This document shows, piece by piece, positions 37,750 through 46,239 of a DNA stretch of 64,000 nt. Source of the DNA: Nocardia carnea NBRC 14403 (lineage in GTDB: Bacteria; Actinomycetota; Actinomycetes; Mycobacteriales; Mycobacteriaceae); NCBI RefSeq assembly GCF_000308515.1, contig NZ_BAFV01000018.1, forward strand, positions 179,846 through 243,845, written 5' to 3'. A program made the position numbers and the translations under genes. The stretch's first letter is position 1, and every line of letters begins with the position of its first letter. The notes under the pieces are model-generated. The model saw only the letters and a list, made by a program, of their open reading frames with translations, was not told where the DNA came from and searched no databases.

Positions 37750-38805
37750 ATGGCCCTCCTCGACCTGGTACAGACCCTGACCACCCCGCACCCGGTGGAC
37801 CGGTACCTGGAACTGGTGCGCCCGATGCTCACCGTCCGCGATATGCGGGCCCGGATCGTCGGCGTGGACCGGTCGGTGCCGGGCACGCTGTCGCTGAGCC
37901 TGCGCCCGACCCGGCAGTGGGACGGCCTGCTGTCCGGCCAGTTCGTGCAGCTGGGAGTCGTAATCGACGGTGTGCGGCACACCCGCTGCTATTCGCCGGT
38001 GAACTCCCAGCACGACCGGCGCCGCCGGCTCGATCTCACCATGCGGGTGCACCCGCACGGCCTCGTATCGCGCCACCTGCACGAACATGCCGAGCCGGGA
38101 ATGGTCCTGGACCTCGAACCGGCGTCCGGGGTGTTCCATCTACCGCCGCAGCGGCCGGGCCGGGTGCTGTTGATCAGCGGCGGCAGCGGGATCACTCCCG
38201 TGCTGTCGATGCTGCGTACGCTCGCCGACGAGGACTACTCGGGCGAGGTGATGTTCCTGCATTACGCGCGGTCGCCGGAGCTGGTGCCGCATCGGGACGA
38301 ACTCGCCGCCATCGCTGCCGGCCATCCGAACATCTCCGTGGAACTGCGGTACCCGGAGCGAGACGGTCGCGGGTTCGATCACGAAGAACTCGTCCGGGTG
38401 GCACCGTGGTTCGCCGAGGCGCAGGCATTCCTGTGCGGCCCGCCGCCGCTGATGGAATCGGTGCGCGATGTTTTCACCGCCGAAGGGCTCAGTGAACGCC
38501 TGCACACCGAGGAGTTCGTCGCGACGGCGATCCCCGTGGACACCGCCGAAGTGCACGGGGCCACCACCTTCTCCGCCAGCGGGGTCACCGCCGAGAACGC
38601 GGGGGCGTCGCTGCTCGAGCAGGCCGAAGCGGCCGGGCTCAGCCCGGAATACGGCTGCCGGATGGGGATCTGCTTCTCCTGCACCTCGGTGCGGCGCAGC
38701 GGCTGCACCCGCAATCTGCGCACCGGTGACCTGGAAACCGACCCCGACCAGCCGATCCAACTCTGCGTCCAGGCCGCCGTCGGCGACGTGGACATCGAAA
38801 TCTGA
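37750..38805 (+). CDS. Ferredoxin-type NAD(P)H reductase with C-terminal 2Fe-2S domain (electron donor to the desaturase)
   Basis: 351 residues. The FAD domain carries RCYSPVNS (about 79), the NAD(P) domain has GGSGITPVLSML (about 143) and CGPPPLME (about 231), and the C-terminal plant-type 2Fe-2S domain has GCRMGICFSC (about 302-311) plus a fourth cysteine in QLCVQ. This is the fused reductase recalled from mycobacteria as Rv3230c, which passes electrons from NADPH to the acyl-CoA desaturase DesA3. The desaturase gene follows after 60 bp, so they are one operon. The ATG at 37750 follows GGACGGAG. Confidence 0.92.
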   Translation: MALLDLVQTLTTPHPVDRYLELVRPMLTVRDMRARIVGVDRSVPGTLSLSLRPTRQWDGLLSGQFVQLGVVIDGVRHTRCYSPVNSQHDRRRRLDLTMRVHPHGLVSRHLHEHAEPGMVLDLEPASGVFHLPPQRPGRVLLISGGSGITPVLSMLRTLADEDYSGEVMFLHYARSPELVPHRDELAAIAAGHPNISVELRYPERDGRGFDHEELVRVAPWFAEAQAFLCGPPPLMESVRDVFTAEGLSERLHTEEFVATAIPVDTAEVHGATTFSASGVTAENAGASLLEQAEAAGLSPEYGCRMGICFSCTSVRRSGCTRNLRTGDLETDPDQPIQLCVQAAVGDVDIEI

Positions 38806-38865
38806 TTCCGCGGTGCGTCCCGCGCACACCGGAATCCGATATCCGAACCGAAGGGGAGAACACAG

Positions 38866-40050
38866 ATGACCATCCTCACCGAGACCAAGGACGGACCGCT
38901 GGTCCTCTCGCCCGATCAGGTCGAGGAGATCGGCCGGACGCTCGACGAACTGCGCGACCGTCTCGTCAGCGATCTGGGCGAGCGCGACCGCGAATACATC
39001 TACAACGTCATCAAGGCGCAGCGCGGTTTCGAGATCGCCGGGCGCGGGCTGATGTATCTGGGTTTCCTGCCGCCGTTCTGGCTGGCGGGCGTCGCCGCGC
39101 TGAGCGTATCGAAGATCCTGGACAATATGGAGATCGGCCACAACGTGATGCACGGCCAGTTCGACTGGATGCGTGAGCCGAACCTGAATTCGCGGGTGTT
39201 CGAGTGGGATACGGTCTGCCCGGCCGACCAGTGGAAGCATTCGCACAACTACATGCATCACACCTACACCAATATCCATGGGCGCGACCGGGATATCGGC
39301 TACGGCGTGCTGCGTATCGACGAGGATCAGGATTGGCACCCGTACTACCTGGGCAATCCGCTGTACGCGTTCCTGCTGATGGTGTTCTTCGAATGGGGCG
39401 TGATGCTGCACGACCTCGAGGCCGACAACATCGTCAAGGGCAAGCGCAGCTGGGCGGACCTCAAACCGCTGCTCGAGGGGCAGTTGCGTAAGTCGGGGCG
39501 GCAGGTGCTCAAGGACTATGTGGCGTTTCCGCTGCTGTCCGGGCCGCTGTTCTTGTCCACCCTGGCCGGTAATGTGACCGCCAATCTGGTGCGCAACCTG
39601 TGGGCGTACTCGATCATCTTCTGCGGGCATTTCCCGTCCGGTGTGCAGAGCTTCACCGAAGAGGAGACCGCTGACGAGACCCGCGGCGAATGGTATGTCC
39701 GGCAGATGCTCGGCTCGGCCAATATCAGTGGTAGCCCGCTGTTCCACATCCTGTCCGGGAACCTGTCGCACCAGATCGAGCACCACCTGTTCCCGGATCT
39801 GCCGGCCAACCGGTATCCGGAGATCGCGCCGGAAGTGCGTGCCCTGTGCGAGAAGTTCGGCCTGCCCTACAACACCGGGCCGCTCGGGAAGCAGATCGGT
39901 TCGGTCTGGGCCAAGATCTTCCAGCTGGCCCTGCCGCCGCAGATCCAGCAGTCCCGGTTCGCCCGCTTCCTGCCCGCTGTACTGCGGAAACGCGAAGAGC
40001 CCGGTGTTATCGTGATGCGTCAGCAGAGTCCAACCGGAGCGGGCGTGTGA
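38866..40050 (+). CDS. desA3: Membrane acyl-CoA delta-9-type fatty acid desaturase (DesA3-like)
   Basis: 394 residues. The three histidine boxes that bind the di-iron centre are HNVMH (about 92), HSHNYMHH (about 125-132) and HQIEHH (about 303-308). Two hydrophobic hairpins lie between them. DesA3 introduces the double bond of oleic acid into stearoyl-CoA in mycobacteria and works with the fused reductase encoded just upstream. AAGGGGAG precedes the ATG. The stop codon overlaps the ATG of the next small gene (TGATG), suggesting coupled translation. The exact double-bond position is inferred from the family. Confidence 0.9.
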   Translation: MTILTETKDGPLVLSPDQVEEIGRTLDELRDRLVSDLGERDREYIYNVIKAQRGFEIAGRGLMYLGFLPPFWLAGVAALSVSKILDNMEIGHNVMHGQFDWMREPNLNSRVFEWDTVCPADQWKHSHNYMHHTYTNIHGRDRDIGYGVLRIDEDQDWHPYYLGNPLYAFLLMVFFEWGVMLHDLEADNIVKGKRSWADLKPLLEGQLRKSGRQVLKDYVAFPLLSGPLFLSTLAGNVTANLVRNLWAYSIIFCGHFPSGVQSFTEEETADETRGEWYVRQMLGSANISGSPLFHILSGNLSHQIEHHLFPDLPANRYPEIAPEVRALCEKFGLPYNTGPLGKQIGSVWAKIFQLALPPQIQQSRFARFLPAVLRKREEPGVIVMRQQSPTGAGV

Positions 40051-40400
40051 TGATCGGCAAATTCGAGGCCAACAAGGATCTGATCCAGGAACTCACCTCC
40101 TCGGGCGCGCGCCGGATCGGCAATATCGCGGGGATCATCACCGGCACCGTCGCCGAGGTGACCCGGGAGGTCGGTGAGTGGGTCACCGATGCGATCGAGA
40201 TGAACGAGGCCGCCGCCGCGGCCCGCCGCGATTCGGCTGCCGAGTCCGGCCGCGATTTCACCGAGCGAGTGGAGGAATCCGGTGATCCGGCTACCTCCGA
40301 GACGAAACCGACGGTGACACCCCCGGCTGCCGATGTGGTGGATGCCGACGTGGTGGACGCCGAGATCGCGGACCCCGACCGTCCCGGTAAACGTTTCTGA
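40050..40400 (+). CDS. Unrecognised small protein translationally coupled to the desaturase
   Basis: 116 residues; its ATG overlaps the desaturase stop by one base. The first 55 residues look like amphipathic helices (ARRIGNIAGIITGTVAEVTR, then EVGEWVTDAIEMNEAAAA), followed by an acidic, disordered, Pro/Asp/Val-rich tail (DVVDADVVDAEIADPDRPG). No signal peptide or strong membrane helix is evident. I recognise no family. The coupling suggests a helper or stability factor for the desaturase complex, which is inference only. A hairpin terminator follows directly. Confidence 0.7.
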   Translation: MIGKFEANKDLIQELTSSGARRIGNIAGIITGTVAEVTREVGEWVTDAIEMNEAAAAARRDSAAESGRDFTERVEESGDPATSETKPTVTPPAADVVDADVVDAEIADPDRPGKRF

Positions 40401-40408
40401 ACAGGCCC

Positions 40409-40448
40409 GGTAGCCGCCCGGTGGGATAGTTCACACCGGGCGGCTACC
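40409..40448 (+). terminator. 15-bp perfect hairpin ending the desaturase operon
   Basis: GGTAGCCGCCCGGTG and its exact complement flank a ten-base loop, eight bases after the stop codon at 40400. Confidence 0.85.
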
Positions 40449-40469
40449 TATGGGCTAACCTCTGGTCTC

Positions 40470-40790
40470 GTGCCCGCCTATGTTTCCTCCCCGGAGCTGA
40501 CCTTCGGATTCCTCTTCGCGCTGGAGGATCCCGAGCGGATCGCCGAGGTGGTGCGGGGCCTCATGGAACGGAAGACGGTATCGGTCTTCCGGCTCGCGCG
40601 GTTGTCCGACGACGCCGGGCCGCCGGAACGCTACGTGGTGAACTGGGCCGCTATCCCGCAGATATCCATCACCACCGACGCGCCTGATGCCGATGTTCTG
40701 CGCGCCGAGCGGGTGATGCTGGTCAACGCGTTCCTGGGGGAGGGCGGCGAGGTCCGGCTGTACTCGGCCGAAGGACGAACCCCGGAGTAA
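40470..40790 (+). CDS. Unrecognised small soluble protein
   Basis: 106 residues from the GTG at 40470 (MPAYVSSPELTFGFLF). It appears mixed alpha/beta (DPERIAEVVRGLMERKTVSV, YVVNWAAIPQISI, VMLVNAFLGEGGEVRLYSAE) with no signal peptide or membrane segment. No clear ribosome site is visible, so it could be leaderless; the preceding terminator loop lies just upstream. I do not recognise the family. Codon use and the clean frame support a real gene. Confidence 0.65.
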   Translation: MPAYVSSPELTFGFLFALEDPERIAEVVRGLMERKTVSVFRLARLSDDAGPPERYVVNWAAIPQISITTDAPDADVLRAERVMLVNAFLGEGGEVRLYSAEGRTPE

Positions 40791-40902
40791 CACGGGCGCG
40801 GAACCCGGTGGTCCTCCCGTGACTGTTTGGTGCATCGCCGTTACCGAACTGTAGCCTTGTCCCGGGGTTCGAACGTAGGCGATGGGCAAGGAGTTGGACG
40901 CT

Positions 40903-41949
40903 GTGGAGAACGTATTACGGCTGTTGATCGTGCTAGGGGGCACGCTGGCCGTGACGATCGCAATCGGCTGGGCCATCGACCGCGGGCTGCGGTACTGGTC
41001 GGCCCGCCATCCGAAGACCCCTATTCCCGGCCTGCTGCGCCGGGTGCAACTGCCGCTGCAACTGTTCCTCGGATTCGCCGCGCTGCGGATGACCTACCCC
41101 TTGGCCGACCTGAACCTGCGGCAGGACACCGTGATCCTCAGTGTCCTCGCCACGATGGTCACCATGTCGGCGGTATGGCTGGTGGTGCGTATCGCCGACG
41201 CCGTCGCCGACGGTCTGCTCAACACCTATTCGCGCCGCGCCCGCGATCCGCGCCGGGTGCGCCAGCTGAACACCCAGTTCACCCTGATCCGGCGGATTTC
41301 CAGCACGGTGCTCGCTATCGCGACCGCCGCGATTGCCATGCTGGTGTTGTTCCCCGGGCTGCGCGTCCTGGGCACCTCGTTGCTGGCCTCGGCCGGCATC
41401 ATCGGCATCATCGCCGGTGTGGCGGCCCAGTCCACGCTGAGCAACCTGATGGCGGGGCTGCAGATCGCCTTCGGGGATTCGGTCAAGATCGGCGATACGG
41501 TCGTGGTCGAGGGTGAGATGGGCACCGTCGAGGAGATCACGTTGTCCTTCCTGACCGTGCGGATCTGGGACGACCGCCGGCTTACGATGCCGGTCTCGTA
41601 TTTCAACAGCAAACCGTACGAGAACTGGTCGAAGGGCGGTAACGAGATGACCGGTACGGTTTTCCTGCATCTGGACCACAGCACGCCGGTGGCCGAACTG
41701 CGCGCGCGTCTCTACGAATATCTGAGCGATCACCCGGATTGGGACGGGCGCAGCTGGAATCTGCTGGTCACCGACAGCACCCCGACCGGAATCGAAGTCC
41801 GTGCGTCCATGACGGCCCGCGATCCCGACGCCGTATGGTCGCTGCGCTGCGCGGTGCGCGAGGAATTGATCGGCTGGCTCAACGAGAACTACCCCGGTGC
41901 ACTGCCCCGCCTGGCGGCACTGGACGGGCTCGACGCGCCTGCCCGGTAG
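40903..41949 (+). CDS. Small-conductance mechanosensitive channel, MscS family
   Basis: About 348 residues. Four hydrophobic segments precede the MscS pore and beta domain: LGTSLLASAGIIGIIAGVAA, then AQSTLSNLMAGLQIAFGDSV and KIGDTVVVEGEMGTVEEITL, with VRIWDDRRLTMPVSYFNSKP after it. These channels open under membrane tension to release solutes in osmotic downshock. AAGGAG at 40888-40893 favours the GTG at 40903; an ATG at 40882 would add seven residues. It is transcribed alone. Confidence 0.9.
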   Translation: MENVLRLLIVLGGTLAVTIAIGWAIDRGLRYWSARHPKTPIPGLLRRVQLPLQLFLGFAALRMTYPLADLNLRQDTVILSVLATMVTMSAVWLVVRIADAVADGLLNTYSRRARDPRRVRQLNTQFTLIRRISSTVLAIATAAIAMLVLFPGLRVLGTSLLASAGIIGIIAGVAAQSTLSNLMAGLQIAFGDSVKIGDTVVVEGEMGTVEEITLSFLTVRIWDDRRLTMPVSYFNSKPYENWSKGGNEMTGTVFLHLDHSTPVAELRARLYEYLSDHPDWDGRSWNLLVTDSTPTGIEVRASMTARDPDAVWSLRCAVREELIGWLNENYPGALPRLAALDGLDAPAR

Positions 41950-42039
41950 CGGCGATTCCGGCGGGCATATCGCCGACTCCTTCACGAGTTGATCTCGATG
42001 GCGTGTCTTTGTTTCGTGTTCATCGCGAAACGATGTGTT

Positions 42040-42059
42040 GTACCTCACAATTGAGGTAC
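42040..42059. promoter_or_regulatory. Perfect 8-bp inverted repeat upstream of the DUF4389 gene
   Basis: GTACCTCA-CAAT-TGAGGTAC lies 57 bp before the start codon at 42116. GTTTCG and CGAAAC, nine bases apart, lie just upstream. No regulator gene is adjacent; this is a candidate operator. Confidence 0.5.
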
Positions 42060-42115
42060 GGCCGCGCTGAAATTCGGCCGGCCGGGGCCAGCACTCTCGA
42101 AGGAGCCCGATCGCT

Positions 42116-42814
42116 ATGACTGCTCCCGCCGGTTATCCGGTCCGTATCCGCGGCGACCTGGATCCCGCGCTGTCGCGCTGGATGTGGATCGTCAAATGGA
42201 TCCTCGCCATACCGCACTACATAGTTCTGTTCTTCTTGCATATCGGATATGCCGTGGTCACGATCATCGCGTTCTTCGCGATCCTGATCACCGGCCGGTA
42301 TCCGCGGGCGCTGTTCGATTACAGCGTCGGTGTGATCCGGTGGTCTTGGCGAGTGAGCTTCTACGCCTGGACTCCGGCCGGAACGGACAAGTACCCGCCG
42401 TTCGCGCTGTCGGCCGACGACAATTATCCCGCGGATCTGGACGTCGACTATCCGCCGACCCTGCATCGCGGTCTGGTGCTGGTGAAGTGGTGGCTGCTGG
42501 CCATCCCGCACTACCTGATCATCGGCGCGATGACCGGAGCGGCCTGGATGGTGACCGACGACCCGGACGAGATGGCCAGTGCGGCCGGTCTTCCGCTGAT
42601 CGGTGTGCTGACCTTGGTGGCACTCGTCGGTCTGCTCTTCGTCGCCCGATACTCCCAGGGGCTGTTCGACTTCGTGATGGGTGTCAATCGGTGGATGTTG
42701 CGGGTGCAGATCTACACGTCACTCCTGCGTGACGAGTATCCGCCGTTCCGGTTGGATCAGGGTGCTCGTGAGCAGACGCCGCCGGCAGTCGATACGACCA
42801 AACCCGAGGTCTGA
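42116..42814 (+). CDS. DUF4389 family membrane protein (internal duplication)
   Basis: 232 residues. The domain is duplicated: WMWIVKWILAIPHYIVLFFL with RYPRALFDYSVGVIRWSWRV in the first half, and LVKWWLLAIPHYLIIGAMTG with RYSQGLFDFVMGVNRWMLRV in the second. Each half has two transmembrane helices, four in all. The DUF4389 family is common in actinobacteria and of unknown function. A GAAGGAG-type site precedes the ATG. It is transcribed alone and ends at a strong hairpin. Confidence 0.88.
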   Translation: MTAPAGYPVRIRGDLDPALSRWMWIVKWILAIPHYIVLFFLHIGYAVVTIIAFFAILITGRYPRALFDYSVGVIRWSWRVSFYAWTPAGTDKYPPFALSADDNYPADLDVDYPPTLHRGLVLVKWWLLAIPHYLIIGAMTGAAWMVTDDPDEMASAAGLPLIGVLTLVALVGLLFVARYSQGLFDFVMGVNRWMLRVQIYTSLLRDEYPPFRLDQGAREQTPPAVDTTKPEV

Positions 42815-42835
42815 CCGGAACTCACCGTAAAAGAA

Positions 42836-42866
42836 AAAGCCCGAGGGCCATGGGCCCTCGGGCTTT
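42836..42866. terminator. 14-bp hairpin terminator
   Basis: AAAGCCCGAGGGCC and its exact complement flank ATG; the arm ends in TTTC. It lies between the DUF4389 gene (+) and the tRNA-His/orn transcription unit (-). Confidence 0.88.
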
Positions 42867-42869
42867 CAG

Positions 42870-42943
42870 GGTGAGTGACGGGACTCGAACCCGCGACAGC
42901 CAGGATCACAACCTGGTGCTCTACCAACTGAACTACACTCACC
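42870..42943 (-). tRNA. tRNA-His (anticodon GUG)
   Basis: On the minus strand an eight-pair acceptor, GGTGAGTG with CACTCACC, includes the extra G(-1):C73 pair that identifies tRNA-His. The anticodon arm is CCAGG, loop TTGTGAT, CCTGG, giving GUG. The T-arm contains GGTTCGAGTCC. CCA is not encoded. It lies 86 bases downstream of orn on the same strand, an order I also recall from mycobacteria. Confidence 0.96.
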
Positions 42944-43029
42944 ATTGCCGGTTTGCACCGGCGGCCTAGATACTAGCGCGTTCACCCCGCTGTTAGCCAA
43001 TCGGTTTCCGGTGTGGCGTTGACCTGGGC

Positions 43030-43671
43030 CTATATCGACTCTTCGGCTGCGGCCGCGATCTCCTCCGCCGACCGGGCGCTGACCTCGGCGGCAACGGCGG
43101 TGATCTCCGCCGTCGACGGTCCAGGAGCGGGGACGAATACCGTGCGCCGGTAGTACTCGAGCTCCCGGAGCGATTCCCGGATATCGGCCAGTGCGCGATG
43201 GGTCAGGCCCTTCTCCGGCTGGCCGAAGTAGATCCGCGGATACCAGCGCCGGCACAGTTCCTTGATGGAGCTCACATCGATCATCCGATAATGCAGGTGC
43301 TGGTCGAGCAGCGGCATATCCCGGGCCAGGAAGCCGCGGTCGGTGGCGATGGAATTACCGGCGAGCGGGACCACGCCCGCGGTGGGCGCGTACTGCTTGA
43401 TGTAGTCGAGTACCTGCTGTTCGGCCTCGGCGAGGGTCACGCCGGATTTGCGGACCTCCTCGGTGAGACCGGAGCGGGCGTGCATATCGGCAACCACCTG
43501 CGGCATGGCGGCCAGCGCCGCATCGTCGGCGTGGATCACGATATCCACACCGTCACCGAGGACGTTCAGTTCGCTGTCGGTTACGAGGGCGGCTACCTCG
43601 ATGAGCTTGTCGTTGACCAGATCGAGACCGGTCATCTCACAATCCATCCACACCACTAATTTGTCGGACAC
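43030..43671 (-). CDS. orn: Oligoribonuclease (DEDDh 3'-5' exonuclease)
   Basis: 213 residues from the GTG at 43671 ([18 protein letters not shown]). The DEDDh exonuclease residues are Asp10 and Glu12 in WMDCEMTG, a central aspartate in [10 protein letters not shown], and the His/Asp of [30 protein letters not shown] and [16 protein letters not shown] are strongly conserved in Orn. The enzyme degrades RNA di- to pentanucleotides, including pGpG from cyclic-di-GMP breakdown. A Ser/Ala-rich tail of about 35 residues, common in actinobacterial Orn, follows. tRNA-His lies downstream on the same strand. Confidence 0.95.
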   Translation of the reverse strand: MSDKLVVWMDCEMTGLDLVNDKLIEVAALVTDSELNVLGDGVDIVIHADDAALAAMPQVVADMHARSGLTEEVRKSGVTLAEAEQQVLDYIKQYAPTAGVVPLAGNSIATDRGFLARDMPLLDQHLHYRMIDVSSIKELCRRWYPRIYFGQPEKGLTHRALADIRESLRELEYYRRTVFVPAPGPSTAEITAVAAEVSARSAEEIAAAAEESI

Positions 43672-43755
43672 TCGTCCCACCCTAATCAGCCCGGCTGTCC
43701 ATGCGGTGCAATCGCGGTGGTCACGATCTGTGAACGACTTCCGGCGGGTGGGTCG

Positions 43756-44559
43756 TCACCCGCCGAGCTTCTTGTAGAAGGCGCCCGCGACGGGAGCGGT
43801 GAGCGCCCGCGGACCGTAGTTGCCGGCGGTGCTCATTCCTTTACCGATCAGCCCCGGAACCACCCTGGTTTTGTTGCGGGCCAGGCCATCGATCGAAATC
43901 CGTGCGGTGTACTCGGAAGAAACCCAGAGGAAATCCGGGACCATGCGGTCGACGAGTGATGCGTCGGCGGGGTCGGGTGTTTCGGTACGTACGGGGCCGG
44001 GAGCCAAAAGTGTGACGTGCACCCCGGTACCTTTCAGTTCGCCGCGCAGGGATTCGGTGAAAGTGTTGGCGAAGGCCTTGCTCGCCGCGTACGTGGCGTT
44101 GTTCGGGATGGGCATATTTCCGGCAGCCGAACCGCTGACCAGGATGCCGCCGGCGCGGCGGGCCAGCATGTTCGGCAGCACCGCCAGGGTCAGGTCCTGT
44201 ACCGCGACCGCGTTGAGTTCGAGCTGGGCGCGCTCGTACTCCGGATCCAGGCCGGTGATCGGACCGAAGGTCGCGATACCGGCGTTGTTGCACAGAATCG
44301 AGATATCGCGCCCGGACAGTTCCTCACTCAGCGGCGCGCGCTGCGCCCGGTCGGCCAGATCGACGGCGCGGACCTCCGCGGTGATGCCGTGTGTGCGGGT
44401 GAGCCGATCGGCGAGTTCGTCGAGCAGTTCGCCTCGGCGTGCCACCAGGATGAGCGAGTAGCCGCGTCCGGCGAGTTCGGTCGCCAGTGCCGTCCCGATC
44501 CCGGAGGAGGCTCCGGTCACGACGGCGCGGCTGTCGGCGGTAGGCGAAGGCAAACCCAT
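43756..44559 (-). CDS. cmrA: Short-chain reductase of mycolic acid synthesis (CmrA/Rv2509-like)
   Basis: 267 residues from the ATG at 44559. SDR features: TGASSGIG at residues 15-22, NNAG at 91-94, Ser144, and Tyr157-x3-Lys161 in YAASK. VSGSAAGNMPIPNNATYAAS, AFANTFTESLRGELKGTGVH and PDFLWVSSEYTARISIDGL closely match my memory of Rv2509, the reductase that converts the beta-keto precursor to the mature mycolate in Corynebacteriales. The neighbour orn supports this, since the two are close in M. tuberculosis. It uses NADPH in the cytosol. A GTG two codons upstream (44565) is an alternative start. Confidence 0.82.
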   Translation of the reverse strand: MGLPSPTADSRAVVTGASSGIGTALATELAGRGYSLILVARRGELLDELADRLTRTHGITAEVRAVDLADRAQRAPLSEELSGRDISILCNNAGIATFGPITGLDPEYERAQLELNAVAVQDLTLAVLPNMLARRAGGILVSGSAAGNMPIPNNATYAASKAFANTFTESLRGELKGTGVHVTLLAPGPVRTETPDPADASLVDRMVPDFLWVSSEYTARISIDGLARNKTRVVPGLIGKGMSTAGNYGPRALTAPVAGAFYKKLGG

Positions 44560-44828
44560 TGGCACACCCTAGGTCAGAATGTGTGGGATGGACTTTTGCG
44601 GGTTGTCCCAACCGCGTCGAGGAGTGGACGGTGGCGTGAATCCGCATTCTCGGGCTTTTCGTTCCCGGACCGCCGGTATGGCGTAACCGGAAATTCATCG
44701 GCTGAACTGTCAAGTGCTGTTGAGTTCTGGTCGATCGGCTGGCTCATGCTCGGCGTAGGTGATCGAATGTTCTGCATGGCAAAGATGACGTGCACCAGGA
44801 CGCACCGGCCATCCGGAAGGCCGGTGCC

Positions 44829-45926
44829 GTGACCACCGGTCCTACCGTGCGCCGGTCTCCGCTGTATCGGGCACCGGAGCCAGGCACCCGGCAGATGGGA
44901 TACCGCGATGCGGGCCACAGCCCGCGGCTCCGGGTGTCTTTGACCACCGGCGACGATCTACTCGCGCGGATACCCGACAGCGATGTCGCGACCTTCCGTG
45001 CCGACGCCCACCGGCGCCTGACACCGGCGGAATTCGCACGGGTCGATGCCGTATACACCCAAGGGCTCGAAGCCACCTGCCGCTGGTTCACCGCGCGCAG
45101 CGGTCGACCCTGCCGCCACGATCTGGACCGCCGGGCCGACCCGATCTGGTTCGGCCACAACGAGGTGGTCTGGGCCGAACGGATGCGGACCGTGCTGCGG
45201 CCGCGCCCCACGGCGCGACGGTTTCCGCCCGCCCGCGGGGTGGGGCGGACCGACGAATGGCTGGACATTCTCGGGCTCTATCGATATCTCGGCGGTTTCG
45301 TCGCAGGCAGTCCCGGGCGGGGGCACACTGTGGTCCGGTTGCGCGGCGCCCAGGCAGCCTTCCTGCTGCACGGTATGCGCCTGGAGTTGCCACCCGACCT
45401 CAGCTACTCGGTCGGTACCGGGCTGACCACCGGGCGACTCGACACCACGACCGTCGAACGGATCCGGGAGCGGACCGCCGATCCGGTCGATGCCGCGGCC
45501 CTTGCGACGATGCTCTTCACCGGCGCCACCACGGTGGAGCTGGGTTGTGTACCGCGTGTGGCGTCGACGGGCGACGCGCTCGTCTTCACCGGACCGATCG
45601 GTTACTCCCGGGCCGCCGATGTGTATGTATGGGTGATTCCGCCCGCGGCTCGCGCCCTGTTGCAAGAGGTATGCGCCTACCGGGAAGCCCACCCGGACAG
45701 TGGGCCGAAATTGTTCGCCGGTGCCGTCGGCGCGGCAGGCGGTCGACTCCGCGACACCGCCGCGCGATGTGGGATCGCCCTGCCGGAATCACACCACTGG
45801 CACCGGAGCTGGATTCGCCAGACAGGACTGCTCCGTGGACAGGAGCAGCCGGAGTATGTGCGCAATACCGACCTGCTGTTCGGGCTCCGCCTTGCTTCTC
45901 GGCCGGGGCCGGTGCGTGGCGAGTAG
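44829..45926 (+). CDS. Unrecognised protein with a weak, degenerate tyrosine-recombinase-like C-terminus
   Basis: 365 residues from the GTG at 44829, chosen because GGAAGG lies eight bases upstream; the frame is open to 44790. I recognise no family with confidence. Residues about 230-350 follow the order seen in tyrosine recombinases: AALATMLFTGATTVELG (where XerC/D have TGLRxSEL), a strand pair, VIPPAARALLQEV (where the family has VPL..xx.L), KLFAG, and HHWHRSW (an H-x-x-R box). The first catalytic arginine appears to be replaced by threonine, and no clear tyrosine motif is seen, so it would be inactive as a recombinase. It points toward, and ends 104 bases from, the 3' end of tRNA-Arg, a common integrase position. 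It could equally be an unrelated family. Confidence 0.6.
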   Translation: MTTGPTVRRSPLYRAPEPGTRQMGYRDAGHSPRLRVSLTTGDDLLARIPDSDVATFRADAHRRLTPAEFARVDAVYTQGLEATCRWFTARSGRPCRHDLDRRADPIWFGHNEVVWAERMRTVLRPRPTARRFPPARGVGRTDEWLDILGLYRYLGGFVAGSPGRGHTVVRLRGAQAAFLLHGMRLELPPDLSYSVGTGLTTGRLDTTTVERIRERTADPVDAAALATMLFTGATTVELGCVPRVASTGDALVFTGPIGYSRAADVYVWVIPPAARALLQEVCAYREAHPDSGPKLFAGAVGAAGGRLRDTAARCGIALPESHHWHRSWIRQTGLLRGQEQPEYVRNTDLLFGLRLASRPGPVRGE

Positions 45927-46029
45927 CTCCGGAAAGCCTGACGCTACGGTCGATCTGACGTGTTTGTGCGGCGCCCAGATGGGTACACCCACTCCGACTG
46001 GCCCGAACAGCTCAGTCGGGTGGGTGGAG

Positions 46030-46103
46030 CGCCCCCGGCAGGAATCGAACCTGCGACCTAGGGATTAGAAGGCCCTTGCTCTATCCAACTGAGCTACGGA
46101 GGC
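46030..46103 (-). tRNA. tRNA-Arg (anticodon UCU)
   Basis: On the minus strand, acceptor GCCTCCG pairs with CGGGGGC (one G-T pair), discriminator G, no CCA encoded. The anticodon loop is CTTCTAA, giving UCU for AGA arginine codons; the stem AGGGC/TCCCT has a C-T mismatch next to the loop. The T-arm is GCAGGTTCGATTCCTGC. Its 3' end faces the recombinase-like gene. Confidence 0.94.
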
Positions 46104-46239
46104 AGTGTTTCCACCATGGCGGACAACGGCCGCGCTGTCCAGCCGAAAAGTGTAGCGATCGATCCGATCGTTTGTTTTGGCGTGCCCGAAAAAAGGCCCC
46201 GCCGGGTCCGTCGGGGCCCGCCGAACTACTCTCGAAGCT

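Noticed and set aside
46030..46103. att-type duplication of the tRNA-Arg 3' end near 44560-44800
   Set aside because: I looked for a second copy of the T-arm and 3' end downstream of the tRNA and found none, so no island boundary can be claimed there.
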